Shown here piece after piece: positions 1 to 8,323 of a DNA stretch of 45,144 nt (position 1 is the stretch's first letter; the number at the start of each line of letters is the position of its first letter). The notes beneath the pieces are model-generated. The model was not told where the DNA came from. It searched no databases and saw only the letters and a list, made by a program, of their open reading frames with translations. The position numbers and the translations under genes were made by a program. Origin of the DNA: Opitutaceae bacterium (GTDB taxonomy: Bacteria; Verrucomicrobiota; Verrucomicrobiia; Opitutales; Opitutaceae); the NCBI GenBank assembly GCA_028691845.1, contig JAQUYL010000023.1, positions 1-45,144 on the forward strand. Direction: 5' to 3'.

Positions 1-224
1 ACGGCTCGCTCTTCACGATCTTCTTCAACCGCGTCCGCCGCAAGGCCGCCCAGAACAGCGCCCGCCGGATGCTCGAGGTCAATGTGCCCTGCTTCGGCGC
101 GGTCCTCAACAGCTTGAACCTCGCGGTCTCCGGCTACTATTACGCCCAGTACTACGACAAATCCTACAAGGATTACTACGTCGTGATGGCCAAGAAGAAC
201 CCCGAGGAAGGCGAAGCCCGCTAA
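1..224 (+). CDS. Exopolysaccharide tyrosine autokinase (BY-kinase / Wzc-like), C-terminal fragment
   Basis: Only the last 73 residues are inside the window (first full codon at 3, stop TAA at 222-224). What is seen is a hydrophobic segment with the pattern CFGAVLNSLNLAVSGYYY, followed by a cluster of tyrosines (YYYAQYY, then YKDYY) and a short charged tail. In Wzc/CpsD-type BY-kinases the end of the Walker-type kinase domain reads G-x-V-L-N and is followed by a tyrosine cluster that is autophosphorylated to control polymer export; this fragment fits that pattern. The kinase catalytic motifs lie outside the window, so the call rests on the tail alone. It probably belongs to an exopolysaccharide operon to the left. 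No gene continues on this strand immediately downstream. Confidence 0.7.
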   Translation, partial: GSLFTIFFNRVRRKAAQNSARRMLEVNVPCFGAVLNSLNLAVSGYYYAQYYDKSYKDYYVVMAKKNPEEGEAR

Positions 225-416
225 AAGGCCCTCAGCGCCGGGCCGCGGCCCGCCGCAGACGATCGTTAATCGCGGCCGCCTCCGGCCGGCGCATGCACAA
301 CCGGCAGGCAAAGCCAAATTGCCACCGGGCTGAAGGAATTTTTCAGGAACGCCGGCAGGGGCGCGCCCAGGTGGATGGTGGCTTCCGGCTTTGCCGCACC
401 CGGCCGCCCGCGAGTG

Positions 417-1415
417 TCAGTCGCGGTAGTGTTTTGCCAACTGCCTGATCCGCTCCCTGATCCTGTCCACCAATTCCCCCGGTGCCACCGCCCGGGCATC
501 ATCACCCCACGTGATAACCCAGCGTTCGACCTCATCGAGGTTGTCCAACTGCAGCTTCATCTCGAGTCCGCCATCCGGGAGATCACGGGTCTCCTGCGAT
601 TCATGCCAAAAGCGTTCCTTGATGCGATCGGCCACATCGGCGCTGAACCGGATGGCCACCCTGTAGTCGCCCATCCCCACAAAAGCCCCGAATGACTTGC
701 CGAAGTGCTTCTCGGGAGAAAAATCCGCAGGCCGCTCGAATTTGCCCGCGGCAACCTTTACATTCCGCATCCGCGTCACCGCAAAATGCCGCAGCGCGTT
801 CCGATCGAGATCATGCCCGATCAGGTACCAGAAGTTCTCCCGGTTCGCGAGATGGTAGGGCTGCACGCGGCGCTGCTCGACTGCCGGGGATCCGGGCTTG
901 CGGTAGGAGAACCCGACTTCCAACGACTCATGCAAGGCGCGGCTCAATCTCTCGAATACCTGCAGGTCTGCGTTGCCGAGCCCCATGTGATGGAAGGAGA
1001 CGGTCCGCAGGCTCTCCGTTGGCGCAAAGCTCACCTTGTCCCGGAGACCGGCGGACAGCTTCGCAAAGGCATGGGCCAGTTGCCCGTGATAGGGCGTGCC
1101 CTGGTACTGCTCGAGTGCCCGCTGCGCCACGATCAGGGCGAGCAGTTCGCCCTCGCTGATTTGGACAGTGGGGAAACTTTTGACAGGATAGCCGTACCGG
1201 TAGGCGTAGAGGTGCCCGTCGTATTCAACCGGCAGGCCGAGCCGATCGCGCATGAAGGCCAGATCCCTCATCACCGTCTTGGTGGAAACCTCCAGCAGGG
1301 CGGCCAGCTTGGTGCAGTTGGGCAGCGTGTTGTCCTGCAGTTCCTCGTGTATGCGCATCATGCGCTCCAGCGGCGGTCGGGACAAATGAACCTGAGACAG
1401 CGTCTTTTGCGCCAT
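417..1415 (-). CDS. WYL-domain transcriptional regulator with N-terminal helix-turn-helix
   Basis: 332 residues. The N-terminal ~75 residues form a DeoR-like winged helix-turn-helix (LAALLEVSTKTVMRDLAFM, with a short wing reading YDGHLYAYRYG). A central and C-terminal part carries the WYL domain (VQPYHLANRENFWYLIGHD, then RHFAVTRMRNV) and a WCX-like C-terminal extension (WHESQETRDLPDGG, then WVITWGDDARAVAP). WYL proteins are ligand-sensing DNA-binding regulators, often controlling DNA-damage or phage-defence functions. Translation starts from an ATG at 1415. It is divergent from the unknown gene at 1495, with about 80 bp between them, so it may control that gene and itself. The target and ligand are not evident. 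The family is clear; the role is inferred only. Confidence 0.9.
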   Translation of the reverse strand: MAQKTLSQVHLSRPPLERMMRIHEELQDNTLPNCTKLAALLEVSTKTVMRDLAFMRDRLGLPVEYDGHLYAYRYGYPVKSFPTVQISEGELLALIVAQRALEQYQGTPYHGQLAHAFAKLSAGLRDKVSFAPTESLRTVSFHHMGLGNADLQVFERLSRALHESLEVGFSYRKPGSPAVEQRRVQPYHLANRENFWYLIGHDLDRNALRHFAVTRMRNVKVAAGKFERPADFSPEKHFGKSFGAFVGMGDYRVAIRFSADVADRIKERFWHESQETRDLPDGGLEMKLQLDNLDEVERWVITWGDDARAVAPGELVDRIRERIRQLAKHYRD

Positions 1416-1494
1416 AGGACAGCCTTTGTCTTAGGTTATGTGGCATGATGCAACGCGTAACCGTTCTTCAACCCGCACCGCTGATTCCACCACC

Positions 1495-1932
1495 ATGACC
1501 ATCGCCTCCACCTGCCTGCTCTCCCCCTTCGGTCAGCTTTCTCCTGCCCCACGCCCGACCGCTGCCAGCCGATCGAAGCCAACCCTGGAAAACGCCCTTA
1601 CTGAGTATGGCTGCCGACTTCGGCCTGACGGGGAGGATTTCCTGGGGCGTGTCGGCAACCTGGAAGTGCGGACCACAACAATAGCCGATGATGCGGCACA
1701 GCACATCCGCCTCGAAATCATAGCGGCGGAGCGCCGCCTGAGACAGAGTGCGATTTCGGTATTCGACGCACTGGCTCAGGAAGGGCATCCGATTGCGGGG
1801 TTCGGATCCGGCCGCGGGGTTGTCGCCTTCGAATTTTGCTGGCGGCACGATCCCAATCGGACCTGGCGCGATGAGGCGCAACGATGTCTGAGCCTGGTCG
1901 ATCGCGTGCACACGTCGGTACTCAACGGCTGA
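1495..1932 (+). CDS. Hypothetical protein
   Basis: 145 residues from the ATG at 1495; an in-frame upstream ATG at 1438 would add 19 low-complexity residues. I do not recognise a family. The first ~35 residues are Ser/Pro/Ala-rich; the rest is a plausible mixed alpha/beta globular sequence with an EIIAAERRLRQSAISVFDAL helix and a glycine turn (AGFGSGRGVV) leading into FEFCWRHDPNRTW. It is divergent from the WYL regulator and its 3' end overlaps the end of a decayed Bro-N gene on the other strand. The opposite strand is also open over most of this stretch, so the coding call is moderate. Confidence 0.45.
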   Translation: MTIASTCLLSPFGQLSPAPRPTAASRSKPTLENALTEYGCRLRPDGEDFLGRVGNLEVRTTTIADDAAQHIRLEIIAAERRLRQSAISVFDALAQEGHPIAGFGSGRGVVAFEFCWRHDPNRTWRDEAQRCLSLVDRVHTSVLNG

Positions 1933-2400
1933 ACCTGCTTCGATAGCGTATTCCGCCTCGTCCGTGTTTCTGCCATCTCTGGCGAGCCCGAGCGGGGGCT
2001 AACGCGGGATCCGCCACCTCCTGCATCCTCTCGCAACACGCCTGGACGAGCCAGTGCTTGACCGGTTCGGCCTTGGGGCTCGGCACGCTCCGTACAAGAC
2101 ACAATAGGGATTCGGCGTTGGCGACGCCAGTAAGATGGCCCTTTCCGTCAGCGGCTGGCAATTCCAGCCGGCGAAATCCGTCACCGGCTGGCTGCCATTC
2201 GGGCACAGGCGTCGTTTCGGCTTGTTCCATTACTTTCCACCATGACCAACACCTTGTCGGACGTCCCACGGCCTCGACAGCCGTACTTCGCTCCGCCGAC
2301 AGGCGTCTCGACCACCTCGACCTCCCCTCTTGACGTGGCCCGTCCAGGCATAACCGTCAATTTCCCGCGACGCCATCAAGGCCCGCTCGCCCATCAAACC
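1922..2400 (-). pseudogene. Decayed Bro-N / phage antirepressor-like gene
   Basis: The minus-strand frame from a GTG at 2269 to 1922 reads LPAADGKGHLTGVANAESL, then VRSVPSPKAEPVKHWL, then ERMQEVADPALAPARARQRWQKHGR. This is the typical second half of Bro-N domains (L-P-A-x-D-G-K ... D-x-A-N-x-E-x-L ... S-I-P-S-P-K-A-E-P-x-K-x-W-L ... D-P-E-L-A ... W-x-x-H-G-R), found in phage antirepressors and DinD-like proteins. The expected first half appears just upstream in another frame (EVEVVETPVGGAKYG, resembling the VVEVLTGSAKP segment of the family), so a frameshift lies near 2265-2290. The sequence after W-Q-K-H-G-R is also lost. I see no intact start or C-terminal half. Edges are approximate. Confidence 0.62.
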
Positions 2401-2444
2401 ACAGAACTCCCAGTCCCGCAGCGCCGAACGATCCCCCGATAATA

Positions 2445-2540
2445 GACAAGGCCGTCTCCCCGATTGCTCAGGAAACGGCCTTGGTTGTTATCATGACAAG
2501 ACCGCCTCCCGCGCTAACCTGGGTGCGGCCTTGGTTGTTA
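2445..2540. repeat. Two tandem hairpin-forming repeats of 46 bp, 50-bp period
   Basis: Unit 1 (2445-2490) and unit 2 (2495-2540) begin with gacaag and end with cggccttggttgtta. Each can form a hairpin: arms 2447-2459 and 2471-2483 in unit 1 (one mismatch), and 2497-2510 and 2521-2533 in unit 2 (imperfect). The loops differ while the arms are conserved, as for terminator- or REP-like elements. They lie immediately 3' of the minus-strand secreted-protein gene ending at 2558, so one role could be transcription termination of that gene; no long T-run follows on the minus strand. Confidence 0.6.
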
Positions 2541-2557
2541 TTTATTCAGATTAAATC

Positions 2558-2923
2558 CTACAAAATGGAACCCGCCTCGATCCTGACTGCGACTACGACC
2601 GGAAGTTCCAAATTCACGTCGACTGACTGAACCTTGCGAAGAACGGAGGCATCATGCCTCCATGCATTCACCTGGTGCCGGCGGGGGACGAACCTGAAGC
2701 CGGACGAATTGGAATCGGCGAGGTCATCGAACGCTTCCGTCTCTTCAACGATGAAATCGAGGTGCACCGAGGTGTCCGCATCGGATGGAGTCACCATGAA
2801 GGGAACCGACGCGCCGGCATGATCACGATCGAATTCGGGATGGGCCACTTCTGACGTCGTCAAGGCAAACGCCAACGGGGCAGTCAGCAGGCCGAAAATG
2901 AGAGCCAACATATTTTTGTTCAT
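2558..2923 (-). CDS. Small secreted hypothetical protein
   Basis: 121 residues from the ATG at 2923. Residues 1-20 form a signal peptide (MNKN, hydrophobic LALIFGLLTAPLAFA, likely cleavage after an A-x-A-type site), so the mature protein would be exported to the periplasm or beyond. The mature part is acidic and rich in beta-prone segments (VHLDFIVEETEAFDDL; VNLELPVVVAVRIEAG) and includes one RFVPRRH basic patch. I do not recognise a family. No good Shine-Dalgarno site precedes the ATG; a TATATA box lies only 8 bp upstream, so a nearly leaderless message is possible. Codon use is consistent with a real gene but the reverse strand also has short open frames. Confidence 0.6.
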   Translation of the reverse strand: MNKNMLALIFGLLTAPLAFALTTSEVAHPEFDRDHAGASVPFMVTPSDADTSVHLDFIVEETEAFDDLADSNSSGFRFVPRRHQVNAWRHDASVLRKVQSVDVNLELPVVVAVRIEAGSIL

Positions 2924-2931
2924 GCGAGAAC

Positions 2932-2966
2932 TATATACCCGAAAGGTTACAGTATGCTTACACTGT
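2932..2966 (-). promoter_or_regulatory. Possible promoter/operator of the small secreted protein
   Basis: On the minus strand TATATA (2937-2932) sits 8 bp upstream of the ATG at 2923. A dyad ACAGT-N8-ACTGT (2949-2953 and 2962-2966) lies about where a -35 region would be, with no good -35 hexamer. This fits a regulated or activator-dependent promoter. It is inference from position only. The rest of 2967-3329 holds nothing that I recognise. Confidence 0.25.
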
Positions 2967-3329
2967 TTGTGACATCTTCGTTATTTTTTATGGCGAGAGT
3001 GCCCGCGCCCCCGAACCGCTCCCGCTCTGCATAACCGCCCTGCCCGCATCGCGAACTCCGGCGGATCCGCCGGACAGCGTCACCGCCCTTTGAGCCGAGG
3101 CCAGGTCACAACCTGATCCGAATAAGGCGAGCCGCATTGGTTATAACTGCCGACATATGCCATATAATCACGACAGCTGCGGATATTGACGCGGAAAATT
3201 TAAGATTCCTTTTTTCGAAACGGACAAAGCACGAAGGCCGGAAACCCTGACGCCAGTCTCCTCCAGTTTTCGAAAAACGGATCAAATGCCGGGCGGTGCC
3301 GGAATCTTGCCGCGCAGGCTGGGCAGGCG

Positions 3330-3842
3330 TCAGCCCTCTTGCTTGGGATGGATCGCGGCCAGGAACTGCTCCAACCGGGACTTCTCAAGTTTGAACAGCT
3401 TTGACGCCACGGGGAGAGACATCAGCGTCCATTCACTGGTTGATTCGGCCACGATGGCACCGTCCACACTCCGGATTTCCGCCCGTGTCAGCGCCTGCTT
3501 GGCGTCGAAGGACTCGACCCTTCCTTCAACGGCAAGTAGAGCGCCGATTGCCGCAGAGCGATGGAAACTGATGTTCATGGAGCGAGTGAAACCCAGCCGG
3601 CCGGCGTAGGCCATCAATGCCCACGCAGCCGCTTCGTCCAGCAGCGTGGCGACGACCCCTCCGTGAGCGATGCCTTCGAATCCGCACAGGTGCGCTGGCA
3701 GCGTGCAAGAGGTCCGCGCGCCACGTTCGGTGCGGTGAAATACCAAATGCAGCCCGTGCGGGTTGTTCGGCGAGCAGCCGAAGCAATTGCCCGGCCAGAG
3801 ATTCGGCAAAGGGATGCTCATGGGCGAAGATAGCCGTTGCAT
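3330..3842 (-). CDS. PaaI-family hotdog-fold thioesterase
   Basis: About 170 residues from the ATG at 3842; the frame stays open to a TTG at 3923, adding 27 residues, and another ATG lies at 3821. The hotdog signature HGGVVATLLDEAAAWALM is present, as in PaaI/YbgC-like acyl-CoA thioesterases, where the HGG-x-x-x-x-x-D/E segment forms the active site at the dimer interface. A CFGC motif just upstream (NCFGCSPNNPHGLHL) is typical of the 'N-x-C-F-G-C' subset of PaaI proteins. It likely hydrolyses an acyl- or aromatic-CoA in the cytoplasm; the substrate cannot be told. No operon partner is adjacent. Confidence 0.82.
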   Translation of the reverse strand: MQRLSSPMSIPLPNLWPGNCFGCSPNNPHGLHLVFHRTERGARTSCTLPAHLCGFEGIAHGGVVATLLDEAAAWALMAYAGRLGFTRSMNISFHRSAAIGALLAVEGRVESFDAKQALTRAEIRSVDGAIVAESTSEWTLMSLPVASKLFKLEKSRLEQFLAAIHPKQEG

Positions 3843-4124
3843 GGTTGCGTTTTCGGGGCCGTCTGGCGGTGTCGGGATGTCCTCGTGGCTGTAAGCAAAC
3901 TCATCTTTCTGGACCGGAATCAAGGTCGATCTGGAATCAATAATTCATGCTGCACCGAAGGCGGATAGAAAGCGAAGTTACATCACAGGCACTGGGAGCG
4001 ACAACCATAGCGCTGGTTCCTTTCAAGTGGAGCAACTCTATAAATGTCGCCTTCGAATTTATCAACATTGCCGCAGCAGACACTACCTCGTAGGGAAGCC
4101 AATATTGCCGGGGTCATTCTCTTC

Positions 4125-4158
4125 AAGCCCGCGCCCGCAAAACGCGGGCTTTGTTTTT
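4125..4158 (+). terminator. Rho-independent terminator without an obvious upstream plus-strand gene
   Basis: Perfect 9-bp stem aagcccgcg (4125-4133) / cgcgggctt (4143-4151), 9-nt loop, followed by ttgttttt on the plus strand. No plus-strand open reading frame of note ends just before it, so it may end a small RNA transcribed from 3930-4125. The rest of 3924-4277 has no gene that I can support; a 7-bp inverted repeat cccttca/tgaaggg is at 4214-4231. Confidence 0.7.
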
Positions 4159-4277
4159 CCTCCGATGCTGGAATTCTCCGAGCAGGCATCTGAAAGCCCT
4201 TCCTCTCTCCCTACCCTTCATGATTGAAGGGGGGGAGCACAACTGCCACATTATTGCCCGCGGTTGGTTAGCATCCC

Positions 4278-6638
4278 ATGAGAGTCTCGTTCAAATTCAA
4301 CCCGGCCTGGCGGCGGAATCTTCCGGCCAGCGATCGGCGGCCATGGCTGCTGCGCTCGATCGCGTTCAGCAAGCTAATCAGCACCGATTCGATCTGGACC
4401 GTCGAAATCTACTTCAAGCGGCTGCTCGTCGCCCTCGGGGCGCTCGCCCTCGCTTTCTACCTGGCAGCCGCCAGCGGACTATACCTCTGGCTCGCGCGTA
4501 ATCCGCACAACCAGGTCGGCTGGTCCGATCTCTCCCTCCCCTGGCACTGGCGCGGACTGCGGACCAAGCTGGGCGACACGGCCATCCTCGACGCCCAGGC
4601 CGAATTGGCCAGGGGCAACTACGTGGCCGCGTATTTCCACCTCTCGGTCGGCGTCGCCCGTTCGCCCGGCAATGCCAAGGGGCGCACGCTGCTCGCCCGG
4701 CTGATCCTGGCGCAGGAACCCGTCCGCGCCCTTGCATTGATGGAAGAGGGGCTGCCAAACAACGACGACGACGTCCCCTTCCTGAGCGACCTGATGGCCC
4801 TTTACCAGCATCACCAGGCGAACAGCCGGGCGCTGGCCACCATCGAGCGTCTCCAGGGCGCGCCGAATGCCGGCGCGCGATCGGCGGCCGCCCGGGATTA
4901 TCTCGCCACGGCCAAGGCAGCCGTCCTCCTGAGCGCGAACCGCCCCGCTGAAGCGGCGCAGGCCCTGGCCGCAGTCCCGTGGACGACGATCACGAATCAA
5001 GACGTGCGCCGTTTCCGGCATTTGACCGAGACCAGGGTGCTGCTGCGCCTTGACCGCGCCGGCGAAGCCCTGCAGCTCCTGGACCAGCGCGCGGCGGAGC
5101 TGTCCCCCCCCGACGCCAGCCTCCTGGTCGCCGAGGCCGAGGCCTGCCTCGCCACGGGGAACGAGCCCCGCCTGCAGAGCGTGCTGCGCCGGCTGAAGGC
5201 CATCGATCCGGAAAACCCCGTGCCCTATATCTTCGCCTTCGAGTGCTGGCACCGGCTCAAGCGCCCGACGTTGCGCGATATCGCCGAAAATGAATTCTAC
5301 CAGTTCTTCGCCAACAGCGACACCGCTATGCACCGGTTTGCCGCCACGCTCGTGAATCTCGGACTCGATGATATGCTGATCCGCGCCCGTTCCAGGGCCC
5401 AGGCGGCCGGAGTGAATGCCTACGCGTTCAATGTCAATCTGACCGAACTCAGCCTGCGCCGCGGCGACTTCGAGGAAGCCATCCGGTTCCTGCGCAATTG
5501 GGAGACCAGCACCAAGAAGCTGATTTCGCACCAGCAATTCTATCCTGAGTTCATCCGTCACCTCACCCGGGCCGCCTTCACCGGCAAGGAGGAACAGACC
5601 GAGGTGCTGCTGCGCCACCTCGACGACAACCGGGTCCAGGTGCAGCCCGCGTTTTACCAGTTCGCCGCCGACATTCTCATGCGCTCCGCACAAGCCGACG
5701 CTTGCGGCCGGTTGTTGCAGATGGCGACCACCCGCTATCCTCACAGCGATCCGCTGCGCACGAAGCAGGTCGAGGTGGAGCAACGACTGGCGGAGATGCG
5801 TCCGGCCGAAAAGCCGGCGGCTGCGGAACCGGCCCCGGAGGCCATCGCCGCGCTGCCCGCCGACGCCGGTGAAGCTTTTTCGACCCTGGACTCCCTGCTG
5901 CAGAACGACTCGCTGGCGGAGTCCCGCGATCTGATCCGCCGCCTGCGGCAGGCCGCCCCCTCGTGGCTGCCGGCAAACGAGACCGCGCTCGCGGTGCGCG
6001 AGATCGAGCTTTCCCTCGCCACCGAGGACGCCTTGTCCTCCCGCAACCTGATCCGCCGGTACCTGGCCGCCTACCCGAGCGAGAGCGCGGCCCTGGCACT
6101 GGTCACGCTGGCCCAAAAGCAGGCCGGCCGCCAGCGGCTGGCGGGGGCTCGTCTGTTGCGCGATGAAGTCAGGACGGCGCGGCAGGACTCCGACCGGGTG
6201 TCCGCCGCGCTTGAGGCCCTTCCCCTTCCCGACGACCTGCAGGATTTGCTGACCAACCGGGAAGCCACGCTGCAGGCGCTGGATGAGAAACTCACTTCGG
6301 GAGAATGGATCGAGGCCGAACGCCTGTGGGGACGGGTACAAAGCACCCGTCCCGCCTGGGCAGCCGACGCGCAGATCGAACTGCGCACGCGCCAGGTACG
6401 GCTGCTGTTGGGGCTCGGGCAGAAAACATCGGCACTGCTCGTTTTCCGCGAACTGGTCGCTTCGCCGGGCGCAGCCCGCTTTGCGGCCTTCGGTCTGGTG
6501 CGCCAATATGCAGCGGCGGGCGCCGGCGCTTCGGCCGTGCTGCTCGCCACCGAAGCCAGCCGCCTGCTCCCAGGTGACCCGGCGGCGGAGCGTCTGCTCC
6601 AAGAGGCACGCGTCGGTCAACCCCCGGCGGAAATGTAG
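4278..6638 (+). CDS. Large membrane-anchored tetratricopeptide-repeat protein
   Basis: 786 residues. A short positively charged N-terminus is followed by one transmembrane helix at about residues 49-73 (LLVALGALALAFYLAAASGLYLWLA). The rest is a long alpha-helical solenoid with TPR-like spacing of Ala/Leu-rich helix pairs (for example NYVAAYFHLSVGVARSPGNAKG and NRPAEAAQALAAVPW). A Pro/Ala/Glu-rich linker (AEKPAAAEPAPEAIAALPAD) lies near residue 510. TPR proteins are scaffolds; the single anchor suggests that the repeats face the periplasm, but topology is not certain. It stands alone with no operon partner. No catalytic domain is visible. The ATG at 4278 has no clear ribosome binding site. The antisense strand is open too, a GC-skew effect. 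Confidence 0.8.
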   Translation: MRVSFKFNPAWRRNLPASDRRPWLLRSIAFSKLISTDSIWTVEIYFKRLLVALGALALAFYLAAASGLYLWLARNPHNQVGWSDLSLPWHWRGLRTKLGDTAILDAQAELARGNYVAAYFHLSVGVARSPGNAKGRTLLARLILAQEPVRALALMEEGLPNNDDDVPFLSDLMALYQHHQANSRALATIERLQGAPNAGARSAAARDYLATAKAAVLLSANRPAEAAQALAAVPWTTITNQDVRRFRHLTETRVLLRLDRAGEALQLLDQRAAELSPPDASLLVAEAEACLATGNEPRLQSVLRRLKAIDPENPVPYIFAFECWHRLKRPTLRDIAENEFYQFFANSDTAMHRFAATLVNLGLDDMLIRARSRAQAAGVNAYAFNVNLTELSLRRGDFEEAIRFLRNWETSTKKLISHQQFYPEFIRHLTRAAFTGKEEQTEVLLRHLDDNRVQVQPAFYQFAADILMRSAQADACGRLLQMATTRYPHSDPLRTKQVEVEQRLAEMRPAEKPAAAEPAPEAIAALPADAGEAFSTLDSLLQNDSLAESRDLIRRLRQAAPSWLPANETALAVREIELSLATEDALSSRNLIRRYLAAYPSESAALALVTLAQKQAGRQRLAGARLLRDEVRTARQDSDRVSAALEALPLPDDLQDLLTNREATLQALDEKLTSGEWIEAERLWGRVQSTRPAWAADAQIELRTRQVRLLLGLGQKTSALLVFRELVASPGAARFAAFGLVRQYAAAGAGASAVLLATEASRLLPGDPAAERLLQEARVGQPPAEM

Positions 6639-6821
6639 CCGGCCCTTTCTCCGCCTGCAGCACATGCCGCTCCTGCAAGGCAAGGCTGGCGTGTGCCCGC
6701 TCGACCACACCGGGTAGTCCGGCTCAGTCGGACATTTCCTTCCGATGCCTCCTGAGTTGGATGTTTATGCTTCCAAGCCATCTCTCCCAGGACGTTGCCA
6801 AAGGGACAACCTCCTGACAGT

Positions 6822-7478
6822 TCACAGCCGGGCCCGGGTACGACGCAAACCCTCGACGAGCGCCCTGAGTTTCACCGGATCCTTTACGCCAGGCGAACGC
6901 TCGACCCCGCTGTTCACGTCGACCATGCGCGCGCCGGTTTCGGCCAGCGCCGGGCCGATATTAACCGGGCCCAGGCCCCCGGATAAAATCCATTGTTTTT
7001 GCGGGTGCGCCTCGAGGTGCCGACGGAACTTAACCCAATCGCCTGTCTGCCCCGTCCCGCCAAATTTATCGGGATGGAAAGCATCCAGTAGAAACGCACC
7101 TGCCAGCGGCAGCCAAGCGGCCTCCACGTCACGCTCCGGCGGTAGTTTGGGCGCCAGCCAGAGGCGCTCGGCCCCCGTCGTTTGGCTCCATGCAACGATC
7201 CTTTCCAAGGGAGTAGCCGCCGGAAAGTGTATTTGGATAAAATCAAAATCCAGTCCCGCCAATTCGTTCAGCTCCTTTTTCTCCGGCTCCACACACACGG
7301 CGATTTTCCCTCGCGCCGGGAGCCTCGGTGACATCGCGCCGTATTGCTCGACAGTGACATACCTGGGCGATTTTGGGTAGAAGATGAAACCCAGATAATC
7401 GGCGCCAATGCCATTCGCCAGCCCCGCATCGACGAGTGACGTCAGTCCGCAGACTTTCAGGCGAATACCGTTGATCAT
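6822..7478 (-). CDS. trpF: Phosphoribosylanthranilate isomerase
   Basis: 218 residues, the usual length. TrpF converts N-(5'-phosphoribosyl)anthranilate to its 1-deoxyribulose form in tryptophan synthesis, in a TIM-barrel fold. Visible motifs are KVCGLT with the general-base cysteine at residue 10, GFIFYPKSPRYV (30-41), the general-acid aspartate 132 in LLDAF followed by a glycine-rich GGTGQTGDW loop, LSGGLGP (165-171) and VDVNSGVE (187-193) for phosphate binding. The next gene upstream on this strand is hemD, 38 bp away, so trpF is probably the last gene of a hemC-hemD-trpF operon. No other trp gene is in the window. 6639-6821, after it, holds nothing recognised. Confidence 0.95.
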   Translation of the reverse strand: MINGIRLKVCGLTSLVDAGLANGIGADYLGFIFYPKSPRYVTVEQYGAMSPRLPARGKIAVCVEPEKKELNELAGLDFDFIQIHFPAATPLERIVAWSQTTGAERLWLAPKLPPERDVEAAWLPLAGAFLLDAFHPDKFGGTGQTGDWVKFRRHLEAHPQKQWILSGGLGPVNIGPALAETGARMVDVNSGVERSPGVKDPVKLRALVEGLRRTRARL

Positions 7479-7516
7479 GAATCCAGGCTGTCGGAAGGAT
7501 GCCGGTCAGGTTCGGC

Positions 7517-8323
7517 TCAACGCCCATTCAGTTTCCGCACCAAGGCGCCGACCAACCCTTCCATGGTGGATTTCTCCGCCTCGAAATCCACGGGCAGGCC
7601 GAGCTGGCGCATGGCGGCCGAGGTTATTTCGCCAATGCTGCCGGCAAGCGGCTGGCGGGCTCCCTTGGCGAGCTTCAGCGCCACGGCCTGGTCGACAAAC
7701 GCCTGGGCGGCGGAGGGACTGGCAAAAAGAATCGCGTCGGCGCCGTGCTGACGGAAGTCCCCTGCGCCGGCGTCGCCGCCGAGATTGGTCTCCTCCGTTT
7801 GGTAAACCTGCAACTGGTCGACGATCGCACTCGCCTCTTCCAGCCGGGTGACCAGCGTGTCGCGGTTGAGGTTGCCGGTCACGACCAGCACCTTGGCGCT
7901 GTCGAGACTGCCTGTGTCGATCAGGGCCTTGGCCAGCGCGTCAGCGGTGGCCTTTTTCGGCTGCAGCTCAACGTGCAGCCAATGATCGCGCACCGCCTTG
8001 GCGGTGGCGTCGCCGACCACCGCAATGCGAATGCACCCCATCGCCCGGATGTCGTCGAAGGCCCGGCGGAATTCCTCAAAAAAGAAGCGGACGCCGTTCA
8101 CGCTCGTAAAGACGATCCAGTCATAGCTTCCGAATTCGGAAAGCACATCGAACAGCGTTTCCTTGTCGACCGCCTTGCTGACCTGGATCAGGGGCAGTTC
8201 GACGACCTCAGCGCCCAGATCGGCCAGTTGCTGGCGCAGACCGCCAGCCTGCTCGCGCGCCCGGGTGATGGCCACCCGACGCCCAGTCAGCGGCTTGCCA
8301 GTGATGGAGGTTTCTTCAGTCAT
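7517..8323 (-). CDS. hemD: Uroporphyrinogen-III synthase
   Basis: 268 residues from the ATG at 8323, which overlaps the end of hemC by 8 bases; a longer frame upstream (to 8359) would only add hemC-overlapping residues. HemD closes and inverts ring D of hydroxymethylbilane to form uroporphyrinogen III. The sequence shows the poorly conserved two-domain fold: GRRVAITRAREQAGGL at the start, DWIVFTSVNGVRFFFE, IAVVGDATAKAVRDH, a second domain with VLVVTGNLNRDTL, and AILFASPSAAQAFV near the end. Overlap with hemC and matching strand support a coupled operon. The family varies greatly in sequence, but context makes the assignment firm. Confidence 0.93.
   Translation of the reverse strand: MTEETSITGKPLTGRRVAITRAREQAGGLRQQLADLGAEVVELPLIQVSKAVDKETLFDVLSEFGSYDWIVFTSVNGVRFFFEEFRRAFDDIRAMGCIRIAVVGDATAKAVRDHWLHVELQPKKATADALAKALIDTGSLDSAKVLVVTGNLNRDTLVTRLEEASAIVDQLQVYQTEETNLGGDAGAGDFRQHGADAILFASPSAAQAFVDQAVALKLAKGARQPLAGSIGEITSAAMRQLGLPVDFEAEKSTMEGLVGALVRKLNGR

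Noticed and set aside
4479..6710. 743-residue open frame on the minus strand opposite the TPR gene
   Set aside because: It mirrors the whole TPR gene, has G/R/Q-rich composition without domains, and arises from GC-rich codon bias.
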